Origin: Aeoliella mucimassa
GTDB taxonomy: Bacteria; Planctomycetota; Planctomycetia; Pirellulales; Lacipirellulaceae
Direction: 5' to 3'
NCBI RefSeq assembly: GCF_007748035.1
Contig: NZ_CP036278.1
Coordinates: 3,472,001-3,536,000, forward strand
DNA length: 64,000 nt
The position numbers and the translations under genes are program-made. Each line of letters begins with the position of its first letter. Position 1 is the first letter of the stretch. Of the stretch, positions 18,421 to 25,421 are shown in pieces. The notes under the pieces are model-generated. The model was not told where the DNA came from and made no database searches. It saw nothing but the letters and a program-made list of their open reading frames with translations.

Positions 18421-18981
18421 ATGGCACAAGAATCACTTCAAAACGAAGAGTGCGACCGCTTGGGAGAGTTGGCAAGACTTTGGATGCGAAGCCAGCCGAT
18501 GATTGCTTCGTTCATTCGAGGTATGGTGACCGACGTGCATGACGTCGACGATCTAGTACAACTGGTGGCCGAAACCTGCGCCCGCAAGTTCGACAAATTC
18601 GACCCTCAAGGGTGCGATCAGTCGTTCTTAAGGTGGTCGCTTTCCATTGCTCGGTTTGAGGTTCTGCGATACTACAAACGGCAAAAGCGCACAGCGGCCT
18701 GCTTCAGTCCCGAAACGATGGACGCCATTGCTGCGGAATTCGAACGGACCGAAAGCCCCCAGGAGGATCGACTCGATGCCCTCCGGAAGTGTTTAGGAAA
18801 CGTGACGGATCGCAACCGTCAACTTGTAGAGATGAGGTATTTCCGCGACTTGCATACCGATCGTATCGCTGACCGGTTGGGGCTAACCTCCAGTGGCGTT
18901 CGCGTAGCGCTTCACCGCACCCGGCAATTCTTGGCCGACTGCGTCCAGCGTAAATTAGAGGGGGCAGAGTATGCCGAGTGA
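18421..18981 (+). CDS. Short sigma-70 family RNA polymerase sigma factor (ECF-like, Rhodopirellula/Verrucomicrobium type)
   Basis: 186 residues from ATG 18421; the frame is open to 18376, but MAQESLQNEE is the better start. Region 2 covers about residues 20-85 (DVDDLVQLVAETCARKFDKF, with WSLSIARFEVLRYYKRQKR). Region 4 covers about residues 115-175 and contains the helix-turn-helix (LHTDRIADRLGLTSSGVRVA). Such factors redirect RNA polymerase to a small regulon. The FecR gene overlaps its end by 11 bases, so the pair is co-translated. The likely targets are the divergent surface-protein genes, as an inference from position. Confidence 0.9.
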   Translation: MAQESLQNEECDRLGELARLWMRSQPMIASFIRGMVTDVHDVDDLVQLVAETCARKFDKFDPQGCDQSFLRWSLSIARFEVLRYYKRQKRTAACFSPETMDAIAAEFERTESPQEDRLDALRKCLGNVTDRNRQLVEMRYFRDLHTDRIADRLGLTSSGVRVALHRTRQFLADCVQRKLEGAEYAE

Positions 18982-20710
18982 TTCGAAACAAGACAAAGTT
19001 GTCGCCGATTTTGTAGACGGCGTTCGTAATGAAGACCACTACCGCTGCGTCGAGCAATGGTTAAAGAACGATAGTGACCACCTGCGAGCCTTTGTCGCTC
19101 AGTTGCGCATCGAGCAGGATTTGCATCAGCTATGCTTAGACGATGATGTCTCGCGGTTCTTATGCACTCCCCTTGTCGATGACCGGAGAAGTTTCAAGAA
19201 ATCGCCTATCACGTGGCTAGCGACGATTGCGGCTTCGATTCTGTTGGCGGTTGCCAGCTATTTTGTACTGCGTGGTGACAATAATCCTGGCACGCCTAAT
19301 CCCCCCCTACAAGCATCAGCTAACCGCCTCCTTCCCGCGACCGAGCCGGGCGGACCGAGGATAAATGCCGCCATCTTGGCAGACGCCAATTCCAGTGTCG
19401 GTACGGTATGGAACGTGGAAAACTGCGTTTGGACTAAGGGGCAAACACCGCTAGAACGCGGGGCCGACCTGGCTGCCGGATCGCGTCTATCGGTGGAGCA
19501 GGGCAATTTGAGCATCGTGTTTGGTAGTGGTGCCCGTGTGACGCTGGCTGGCCCCTGTGATTTAATCCTCAAGGATAGTCGAAGTTGCTTGCTTCGCTTG
19601 GGGAACCTGGCTGCCTCGATTCCTCCGTCGGCCATCGGGTTTTCGGTAACCACTCCCAGTTCGGTAACGATTGACTTGGGGACGGAGTTCGGCGTTTCGG
19701 TCGACGAGCGGGGCTCTTCGGAAGTCCATGTGTTTGATGGGGAGGTCGCCACCCATTCGATAGACCGGAATGGAGTTCCTACGGGGGAAGTCGTCCGCTT
19801 GACTAGCTCAGAAGCAAAACACTTTGAAATCGGGGGCACGACCTTACGGGAATTCGAAGCCAACGAGGCGCGATTTGTACACGCCCCTCATCCTTCGATC
19901 CCGCCCAATGATTTACCCACACTACCGATTGCGGATAATCTTGCCCTGTGGTTGGCTGCCGATAAACAAGTAAGCCTGGACGAGACTGGCCATGTGGCTG
20001 CATGGGAAGATCTGCTGATTGGCGACAATCAAGTGCACGACGACGCTCTGCAACCAACTCTTGATTTCCGTCCCTCCTGGAGTCCGCACGCTCTCAATGG
20101 AAAACCTGGGGTTTGTTTCGAGGGCAATGGGACGTTCCTCTTAACGACTCCGATGGAGACCACCAACGAACAAACCCTATTCTTTGTGGTGTCGGTGGAT
20201 AGGTCCAAGAGACAAATTATGCAGTTAATCAACTACAATGGACCACCCGAACGGCATGTTGTCTATCGCAAAGAGCTTCCCGAATCCGGCGTGCTCCATC
20301 TGCAAGCCTACTTAAACCACCGCCAACCGCCAACTAGCGTCTCCTTCGTGGGCTTTGTCTTTACAGGCCACGACAAGGAAGACCCGATGACGGTCTTCAG
20401 TACCGCCAGGTGTGACAGCATTACACCATTGGGGTGCGACCAGCCGGTTGTGGTGGCTTATCGGTACAGTTTGAAGAACCAACAGGCAACCTTAACCCTG
20501 AATGGTCAGCTTGAACAATCGGTAGTTGCCGATGCACCTATAGCTATTCTCTCGCGCAAAGTCCTTGGCAGGCATCCCAGCGAAGTTCACTATCAAACGT
20601 TTTCTGGAGTGCTTGCAGAAGTACTCATTTACAACAGTGCGCTCTCCGACATGCAGATGCAAAGCATAAGCAAGTTTCTGGCCAACCAGTATAGTATTGA
20701 CGTCGATTAG
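18971..20710 (+). CDS. FecR-domain membrane protein with C-terminal LamG-like domain
   Basis: 579 residues, starting inside the sigma gene. The N-terminal 70 residues are cytoplasmic and resemble an anti-sigma region. One transmembrane helix is at about residues 78-97 (WLATIAASILLAVASYFVL). A FecR domain (about residues 150-290) contains VDLGTEFGVSV-like IDLGTEFGVSVDERG and VHVFDGEVATH. A concanavalin/LamG-like sandwich (about residues 320-575) contains NLALWLAADKQVSLDE, NGKPGVCFEGNGT and VLAEVLIYNSALSD. By analogy with FecR it would sense an outside signal and control the sigma factor across the membrane; a sugar-binding C terminus would suit glycan sensing. That role is inferred. Confidence 0.85.
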   Translation: MPSDSKQDKVVADFVDGVRNEDHYRCVEQWLKNDSDHLRAFVAQLRIEQDLHQLCLDDDVSRFLCTPLVDDRRSFKKSPITWLATIAASILLAVASYFVLRGDNNPGTPNPPLQASANRLLPATEPGGPRINAAILADANSSVGTVWNVENCVWTKGQTPLERGADLAAGSRLSVEQGNLSIVFGSGARVTLAGPCDLILKDSRSCLLRLGNLAASIPPSAIGFSVTTPSSVTIDLGTEFGVSVDERGSSEVHVFDGEVATHSIDRNGVPTGEVVRLTSSEAKHFEIGGTTLREFEANEARFVHAPHPSIPPNDLPTLPIADNLALWLAADKQVSLDETGHVAAWEDLLIGDNQVHDDALQPTLDFRPSWSPHALNGKPGVCFEGNGTFLLTTPMETTNEQTLFFVVSVDRSKRQIMQLINYNGPPERHVVYRKELPESGVLHLQAYLNHRQPPTSVSFVGFVFTGHDKEDPMTVFSTARCDSITPLGCDQPVVVAYRYSLKNQQATLTLNGQLEQSVVADAPIAILSRKVLGRHPSEVHYQTFSGVLAEVLIYNSALSDMQMQSISKFLANQYSIDVD

Positions 20711-21231
20711 CAAGGTTGTAGGATCCCACCGCGAAGGTATAGACGAACCCATTGGCATATAAAACCAAAGCAATGGCTGAGGCCTGGGAACAAATTGCCA
20801 GCGACCATCCCACGGGCATACTTCCCTTTTGCCCCCCAAGGTTTGCGACTTGCGCTATACTCCTTTGTGGGATTGTCGCTAAATAAAACGGCCGACTGGC
20901 CTGTCGGCTTACATTCAGTTTCGGATGCCCCCCCCGGGGGGGGGAGGGGCTAACTCCAAAACACTCGTATCCGACGACCTCGAGGTTATAAGGCCAATCC
21001 CGAGATTTAAACAGATCTTGTTTTGCGGATGGTTTTTGAGTTCACTCCCCCTTTGCACGATTGCAAGCTTATGCACTTTTTGTCAGGGGTCTAGCAACGT
21101 CCACCGGTGAGGGAAAAGCCAAATGGGGAATGTTGGGAACTGCAAAGCGACGATGGAATGATCGAATCTTCCTGTGGATAAGTTCTGCTAGAGCGCTCGC
21201 GCCAGTTCCATGGCTGCTTTAAGCTCATTTG
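20711..21231. other. Intergenic region with hairpins and low-complexity tract
   Basis: No supported gene. GCCGAC (20891-20896) and GTCGGC (20903-20908) form a small stem after AAAAC, 180 bases behind the FecR stop; the bases that follow are only moderately T-rich, so a terminator is possible but weak. A C8G9 tract follows at 20928. Confidence 0.4.
20928..20944. repeat. C8-G9 self-complementary homopolymer tract
   Basis: Eight C followed directly by nine G, then A and GGGG. It is fully self-complementary and prone to slippage and sequencing error. No gene overlaps it. Confidence 0.7.
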
Positions 21232-21256
21232 GAAAGACTCGAATCGAGAGTCTTTC
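21232..21256. terminator. Hairpin at the end of the decayed minus-strand gene
   Basis: GAAAGACTC (21232-21240) and GAGTCTTTC (21248-21256) form a perfect 9-bp stem with a 7-base loop, 11 bases past the natural stop of the remnant that ends at 21268. It would serve transcription arriving from either side; each arm contains a short T or A run. Confidence 0.45.
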
Positions 21257-21267
21257 TATGACGAGCT

Positions 21268-21740
21268 AGTCACCCACAGCGTCAGCTAGGAAGAAAAGGT
21301 CGCCGCCCCGGCTGCCGGCGTTGTAGGCGTCGAGCATGTCGTTGTCGGCTTCGGCGTTGAGCGACCAGGTGACCGAACAAGGCGAACTCCTTCTCGCCGA
21401 CGGTGAAGTCAGCGGTATCCCCCTTGTCTACGAAGTCGAAGATGTTCAGGCCAGGGGCACCGAATGAACGGAAGAGGGACGTTAGAGTCGCGCTGTCCGA
21501 GTTCAGAAACGAGACGAAATCGCTCGAAACGAAAATACTGCTCAACCCGCCCGAGGCTTTCACTGAGTCGTAGAAGCCTTTTAGATAGACTTCGTTGAAC
21601 GAGGTGCCAGACACGGCCGTGAGGGATGCGCCGTCGGTGGCGGTCAAGGTGAAGGTGAAGGTGATTGGATTTACGAGCCGAAGTCGATCTAGAGCAAGAC
21701 CACTGCCCGGGCGTGTGCGGCACAGGCAACAAGCATTGAA
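21268..21740 (-). pseudogene. Decayed secreted-protein fragment
   Basis: Two frames together give one reading: NPITFTFTLTATDGASLTAV onward to GEKEFALFG in one frame (stop of that frame at 21282), then VTWSLNAEADNDMLDAYNAG and RGGDLFFLADAVGD with a stop at 21268-21270 in the next. The shift lies at about 21375-21383. No start codon or signal peptide was found, and the upstream part runs into unrelated sequence. The composition is like the surface proteins nearby, but the family is not recognised. Confidence 0.5.
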
Positions 21741-21789
21741 ACAGTTGCAATAGGAATCTTATGTATGGTTGTGCTTTATTATCAGATGG

Positions 21790-22085
21790 TGAGGAAAATC
21801 GAAGCAGACGAGGCAGCATGGCCGTCATGCCGCCCATTCCCAGCAGCGAGAGGGATGTCGGCTCGGCGATCTCGCTGAACTGCGTGCGAATGTCCAGCCG
21901 ATAGCTGCCGAATAAATTGGAGTCGGGGTTCTGGGGGTCTTGGTTGAGTTCGAAGGTGCTGTCGGGCGTGGCGCGAGAGATGATTTCACCGGAGACTGAC
22001 AGGTCGTTGAACGCTCGCACCCCGACGAGCCTAGCTCGTACGGCTCGTTGGAAACAAACCACATCTGCGGCGCCGTACACCCCGT
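21790..22085 (-). pseudogene. PEP-CTERM protein C-terminal remnant
   Basis: One frame reads VRAFNDLSVSGEIISRATPD, then SNLFGSYRLDIRTQFSEI, then AEPTSLSLLGMGGMTAMLPR, an eroded PEP-CTERM signal (AEPT instead of PEP). A neighbouring frame supplies the upstream piece MWFVSNEPYELG, so at least one frameshift is present. It begins within about 50 bases of the end of the intact PEP-CTERM gene and looks like the tail of a second, deleted PEP-CTERM gene. Confidence 0.5.
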
Positions 22086-23398
22086 CGCCGCATCGTCCAG
22101 CATGAGCCTCCAAGCACGACGGATAGTAGGGCGAGAGCCCCAGGTTCGGGCACCGTGGCAGTGTTGCCCTGGATGATTGCCGCCGACGTCCCCTGTCCGA
22201 AGTTGGACTTCCACGCCTGATAGTCGGCCACATTGACCACATTCAGACCATCCGTGTTGTCCCCGTTTCCTCCCAGCGTCGAGTCGTTTCCCCCCAGGTT
22301 GTCTCGCCACACGGTGTAGTCGGCGAGGTTGACCATGCCATCGGAATTGAAGTCACCCAGGAGGGTCTGCTCGAGGCCGAACTCGAGGTGCAGCACCGCC
22401 GTTGTGGACGGGGTGCGACTCAGGCCGGAGACATCAATCCGGATCTCATCCTCGGTGAAAAGGATGTCGTCCGGCGAGAGCCCGAATGTGCTTGAAGGAT
22501 CGATGCTGACCCCGATGATCGGGGGCAAGTTTTCGGCCGCGTCGGAAAAGACGTAGCCGTTGAAGTCGCGGGTCGAGAATTGCCCGCTGCCGCCTTTCGA
22601 AAAATCAAACACAATCGAGTCGTCACTGGTCACGTCGAAGCTAAGGTTCACGGCGCGCAAGTTGGATTCGCCGTCGGGTTCAAAGAACTGCAGCTCGCTG
22701 ATGTTGTCGAACTCGACTTCGTCGTTGACCACCCGGTCAACCGTCTCGGAGAAGAACTCGTCGACTCCACCCTGATTGACGACTAGCTGAAATCGGACCG
22801 ACTTGCCTTGGAGCAATCCAGCGCGAGAATACGACACATCCAGGGCTTCGTAGATCTCTCCGACAGACGTACCCAAGGGGTCAATGTCGCCGCCGATGAT
22901 GCTGACCCGGTCGTAGGCGTTATCCGATACAAAGCCAAGAAAGCCATCCTCGAACCCAGAGTAGAAGTCCTTGATGGCAATGTCACCATCCGGTGTTGAA
23001 ATCTTGATGCCCAGCCCCGACGCGGCTCCGTCGAAGAACTGACCAAACGCCCGGACCGGCCGGTTGAACACATGGTCGTAGCTGGCGTGTTCGGTCAATG
23101 GGAAGATCTCGCCGTGGAATTGCCCCGCGTCGATGAACGCGTCGTCTGCGTCGCCGCTGTCGACCCCGGTCACTTGGATGCCAAAGTCGTCGTTCACCGG
23201 CAGCAGCCCAGTGGAGGGCTGCAGGTCGAAGGCCGACAGCCCGTCGAAAGTTTCAATAGCTGGTTTCAGACCGATCCCCCGGACGGCTGATTCCCAAGCG
23301 GCTTGGTCAGTGAACACCGTGAACTGGGCGTTTGCTACGCTTGCGAAGGACGTGATCGTCGCAAGCAGCGCGGCGAATCGTGTAGGTATGGAAATCAT
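22031..23398 (-). CDS. PEP-CTERM surface protein with type I dockerin repeat
   Basis: 455 residues. The signal peptide is MISIPTRFAALLATITSFAS to VANA, before QFTVFTDQAAWE. The first domain (about residues 25-210, FTVFTDQAAWESAV, FDGL and DHVFNRPVRAFGQFFDG) resembles the choice-of-anchor type sandwich of PEP-CTERM proteins. A second beta domain is followed by a dockerin pair, GDFNSDGMVNLADYTVWRDN and VVNVADYQAWKSNFG. The sorting signal is VPEPGALALLSVVLGGSCW then RRRG; the natural end may have been near RRRG, because the last 12 residues look like read-through into neighbouring remnant DNA. Probably anchored and trimmed by an exosortase. It follows 23751-24566 on the same strand. Confidence 0.85.
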   Translation of the reverse strand: MISIPTRFAALLATITSFASVANAQFTVFTDQAAWESAVRGIGLKPAIETFDGLSAFDLQPSTGLLPVNDDFGIQVTGVDSGDADDAFIDAGQFHGEIFPLTEHASYDHVFNRPVRAFGQFFDGAASGLGIKISTPDGDIAIKDFYSGFEDGFLGFVSDNAYDRVSIIGGDIDPLGTSVGEIYEALDVSYSRAGLLQGKSVRFQLVVNQGGVDEFFSETVDRVVNDEVEFDNISELQFFEPDGESNLRAVNLSFDVTSDDSIVFDFSKGGSGQFSTRDFNGYVFSDAAENLPPIIGVSIDPSSTFGLSPDDILFTEDEIRIDVSGLSRTPSTTAVLHLEFGLEQTLLGDFNSDGMVNLADYTVWRDNLGGNDSTLGGNGDNTDGLNVVNVADYQAWKSNFGQGTSAAIIQGNTATVPEPGALALLSVVLGGSCWTMRRRGVRRRRCGLFPTSRTS

Positions 23399-23514
23399 TG
23401 CTTACCTTGTTGGAACAGGAACCTGCTAACGCCGTTGGCTAACGCAGCAGTGCGATTGTAATCTCGTGGGTAGCAAAATTGGAGATCGGAGCATGACGAC
23501 TTTTTCCCGGCTCC

Positions 23515-23671
23515 CGACACTCCCAAGTGATACGTCGGCTGCCGGCAAGGCCACCGACAGGCAGAGCATGGCCAGCTAACCCGGCTCGGGAACCGTCTAG
23601 GCTGAGCATGGGGTGGCCACACCAAACAGCGCTAGCACTGCGGTAAGGGCCAATAGAGTGTCGAGACGCAT
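23515..23671 (-). pseudogene. Collapsed PEP-CTERM gene: signal peptide joined to sorting signal
   Basis: ATG 23671 opens the signal peptide MRLDTLLALTAVLALFG, ending PCSA, and the frame stops immediately (TAG, 23597-23599). The same frame continues TVPEPG, a second stop, then LAMLCLSVALPAA. So an intact secretion signal and a PEP-CTERM tail are only one codon apart, with the whole body of the protein missing. The usual basic tail is not seen. The best reading is an internal deletion of a former PEP-CTERM gene, followed by point decay. Confidence 0.65.
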
Positions 23672-23750
23672 TTACTGTTTCAATCGGTGGGCTTACAAAC
23701 GTGCACTGGTGATTAGAGGCGGCGATACAATGGTCGAGTGCCGCTTCCTG

Positions 23751-24566
23751 TTAGTGAGCTCGCAAGCGAATGATCAGCCCCCCCAGCCCCACTAGACTCA
23801 GCAGCGCTACCGACGCCGGCTCGGGCACGGATACGGGGACTGGCTCGCCGAAGATAAAGTCGTCCATGACGACCGAATCGAAAGCTTCCAATCCGCCAAT
23901 GATGGACACGCGGGCGACGATCGCCTCGTCGAACGACGCGCCCAGGAACGACAGTCCGGCGTTGCTGCCGGGGAGCACACTACGCGTCAGCAACACGTTG
24001 TCGTAGGCGTCATAAAACGTCATCGACGTGCTGTCGACGTCCTCGACATCGGTGAAAACGACCCCCAGCCCGGTGCTGAGCGCCGGCGTGCTCGGGTCGG
24101 CCGGGTCGAAGAACAGGACATCGAAGGTCGTGTCGCCGATGGGCGTGAAAAGCCGCTCGGGGCTGAACGTTGTGAAGCCAGCGTCGAATCCGAACTCGAT
24201 AGACTCACCGCTGGCTTCGGTGGCGCTGAGCTGAAAGCCGGTCGTCTCACCGGTTGGTACGAACTCGATGCCGCGGGCCCGCGGGGAGAAGTCTGCATTG
24301 AAGAAGTCACCTGGGAAGAGGTTCGGGTCGCTCACGCTATCGGGCGCGCCGTCCCAGTTGATTTCGCGTCGGCCGCCAATGTTGTTCACCGGGGCCGGCG
24401 AGTTCTGGTCGCCTAGGTCAGCACGGAAAAGGTCGACGGTATCCTGGATGCTAGCGGCGTCGGTGCCATTGATCTCGCGGATCGTCTGGGCCGATCCGAT
24501 TTGAGCCGTGCCGAATAGGGCACACACGCTGGCAAGAAACAAACCTCTTTTGGAGTGCGTACGCAT
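23751..24566 (-). CDS. PEP-CTERM surface protein, probably sigma-54 controlled
   Basis: 271 residues. The signal peptide MRTHSKRGLFLASVCALFG ends IGSA before QTIREINGTD. The mature part is a single beta-rich domain (FNADFSPRARGIEFV, GVVFTDVEDVDSTSMTFYDA, and a VSIIGGLEAFDSVVMDDFIF strand typical of PEP-CTERM sandwiches). The tail is VPEPASVALLSLVGLGGLII then RLRAH. No dockerin is present. The 5' leader holds a sigma-54 promoter (24699-24713) about 120 bases before the ATG, and a palindromic site further upstream. Genes further along the minus strand (collapsed gene, 22031-23398) may share its transcript. Expected to be sorted by an exosortase encoded elsewhere. Confidence 0.85.
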   Translation of the reverse strand: MRTHSKRGLFLASVCALFGTAQIGSAQTIREINGTDAASIQDTVDLFRADLGDQNSPAPVNNIGGRREINWDGAPDSVSDPNLFPGDFFNADFSPRARGIEFVPTGETTGFQLSATEASGESIEFGFDAGFTTFSPERLFTPIGDTTFDVLFFDPADPSTPALSTGLGVVFTDVEDVDSTSMTFYDAYDNVLLTRSVLPGSNAGLSFLGASFDEAIVARVSIIGGLEAFDSVVMDDFIFGEPVPVSVPEPASVALLSLVGLGGLIIRLRAH

Positions 24567-24698
24567 TTCGATTCCTCTCTGGCAGATGGGCTGAACTAGT
24601 GGGGGGAGGGAGTGCTGGGTCCGTTGAGCTGCATGACGGCGCCGACCGGAAAGGCAATACTTGCCCGTAGCTATCGGCCTGCCGTCCTCCCATCAATC

Positions 24699-24713
24699 GC
24701 AAGGCTTGTGCCA
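24699..24713 (-). promoter_or_regulatory. Sigma-54 (-24/-12) promoter
   Basis: On the minus strand the sequence is TGGCACAAGCCTTGC. It matches the consensus TGGCACG-N4-TTGC at every conserved position but one, with exactly ten bases between the -24 GG and the -12 GC. The expected start of transcription is about 24687, giving a leader of roughly 120 bases before the PEP-CTERM gene at 24566. A sigma-54 activator gene lies 0.7 kb upstream. Confidence 0.8.
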
Positions 24714-24821
24714 ATTGCTTTTAGTTGCCTTGAATTACACCGATTGGCTGACATGCCAGGTGTTGTTCGCAAAAAAGACATTTTGCGTGATCGAAGTCTG
24801 CATAAGATTGCCAGGGAACTG

Positions 24822-24852
24822 ACGATATTTCGTAAGCCTTACGAAATATCGT
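24822..24852. promoter_or_regulatory. 31-bp palindrome, probable enhancer (UAS) for the sigma-54 activator
   Basis: Perfect 15-bp arms, ACGATATTTCGTAAG (24822-24836) and CTTACGAAATATCGT (24838-24852), surround one central base. Each arm itself contains ACGA-N4-TCGT (24822-24833 and 24841-24852), centres 19 bases apart, as for two dimers of a Fis-type helix-turn-helix protein. The centre is about 150 bases upstream of the expected transcription start, the normal distance for a sigma-54 enhancer. It could also be a terminator for the STAS gene, but no T-run follows. Confidence 0.65.
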
Positions 24853-24935
24853 GTCGGTGAGGCCGGCTTAATGTGATCAACCGCGGCTGAGTTTCGCTGC
24901 AACGGCGCGCAACACGGGCGGAAACTAGCGGAGGT

Positions 24936-25253
24936 TCACGGAAACTCGGTGTCTAAGAGATTGTCTCCGTCGGTGTCCAGGGCCGTGTCGTCCTGCTGCG
25001 GCGTGATCAGTTCCGCCAGCAGCATCGAGGCCCGCGCGATCGTGTAGTCGACGCCGATGGTTCGACGAAGGTATTCCACTGCAGCCATATCGACCTTGGA
25101 AACGCCTGTCAAATCGAGCTGGATGGCCTTGCTGGCGGCCTGGTGCGTCGCGATGACCCGGGCTAGTTCCTCGAGCCACTCCCCATTGATCGCCCCTTCC
25201 AACTGCAGCACCACGGAGTGCATTGTCGATTCCACTTCAGAAATACGGAGCAT
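24936..25253 (-). CDS. STAS-domain protein
   Basis: 105 residues from ATG 25253 (MLRISEVESTMHS); the frame is open to 25337, but that extension is not STAS-like. The fold elements are VVLQLEGAINGEWLEELARV and the conserved IQLDLTGVSKVDMAAVEYLR loop and helix. In anti-sigma antagonists the phosphorylated Ser/Thr sits at the start of this helix; here the matching stretch is GVSKVDMAA, so Ser is near but the usual D-S/T pair is not intact. It is probably a small signalling partner. It sits between the sigma-54 activator gene (168 bases upstream) and the enhancer-promoter region, suggesting a role in that circuit. Confidence 0.75.
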   Translation of the reverse strand: MLRISEVESTMHSVVLQLEGAINGEWLEELARVIATHQAASKAIQLDLTGVSKVDMAAVEYLRRTIGVDYTIARASMLLAELITPQQDDTALDTDGDNLLDTEFP

Positions 25254-25421
25254 GTCGCTAATCGATTGTTGGCGCTGCGATGGGCTGGAAAGCCCGTTTA
25301 CTGCAGCGAAGCTGATGCATAGTCCTTGCACGAACATCGCAATTTGCGGTGGCGAAAGATCCTCTAGGGCAAAAGCCGTGCCTAGCCGTGGTGTGAGTGG
25401 AAAAGGCGGTGTACCGCCGAG

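Noticed and set aside
20891-20908. GCCGAC/GTCGGC hairpin as a firm terminator of the FecR gene
   Set aside because: Stem only six bases and no proper T-run; kept only as a remark in the intergenic entry.
24822-24852. The 31-bp palindrome as an intrinsic terminator
   Set aside because: No T-run on either side, and its place upstream of a sigma-54 promoter fits an enhancer better.
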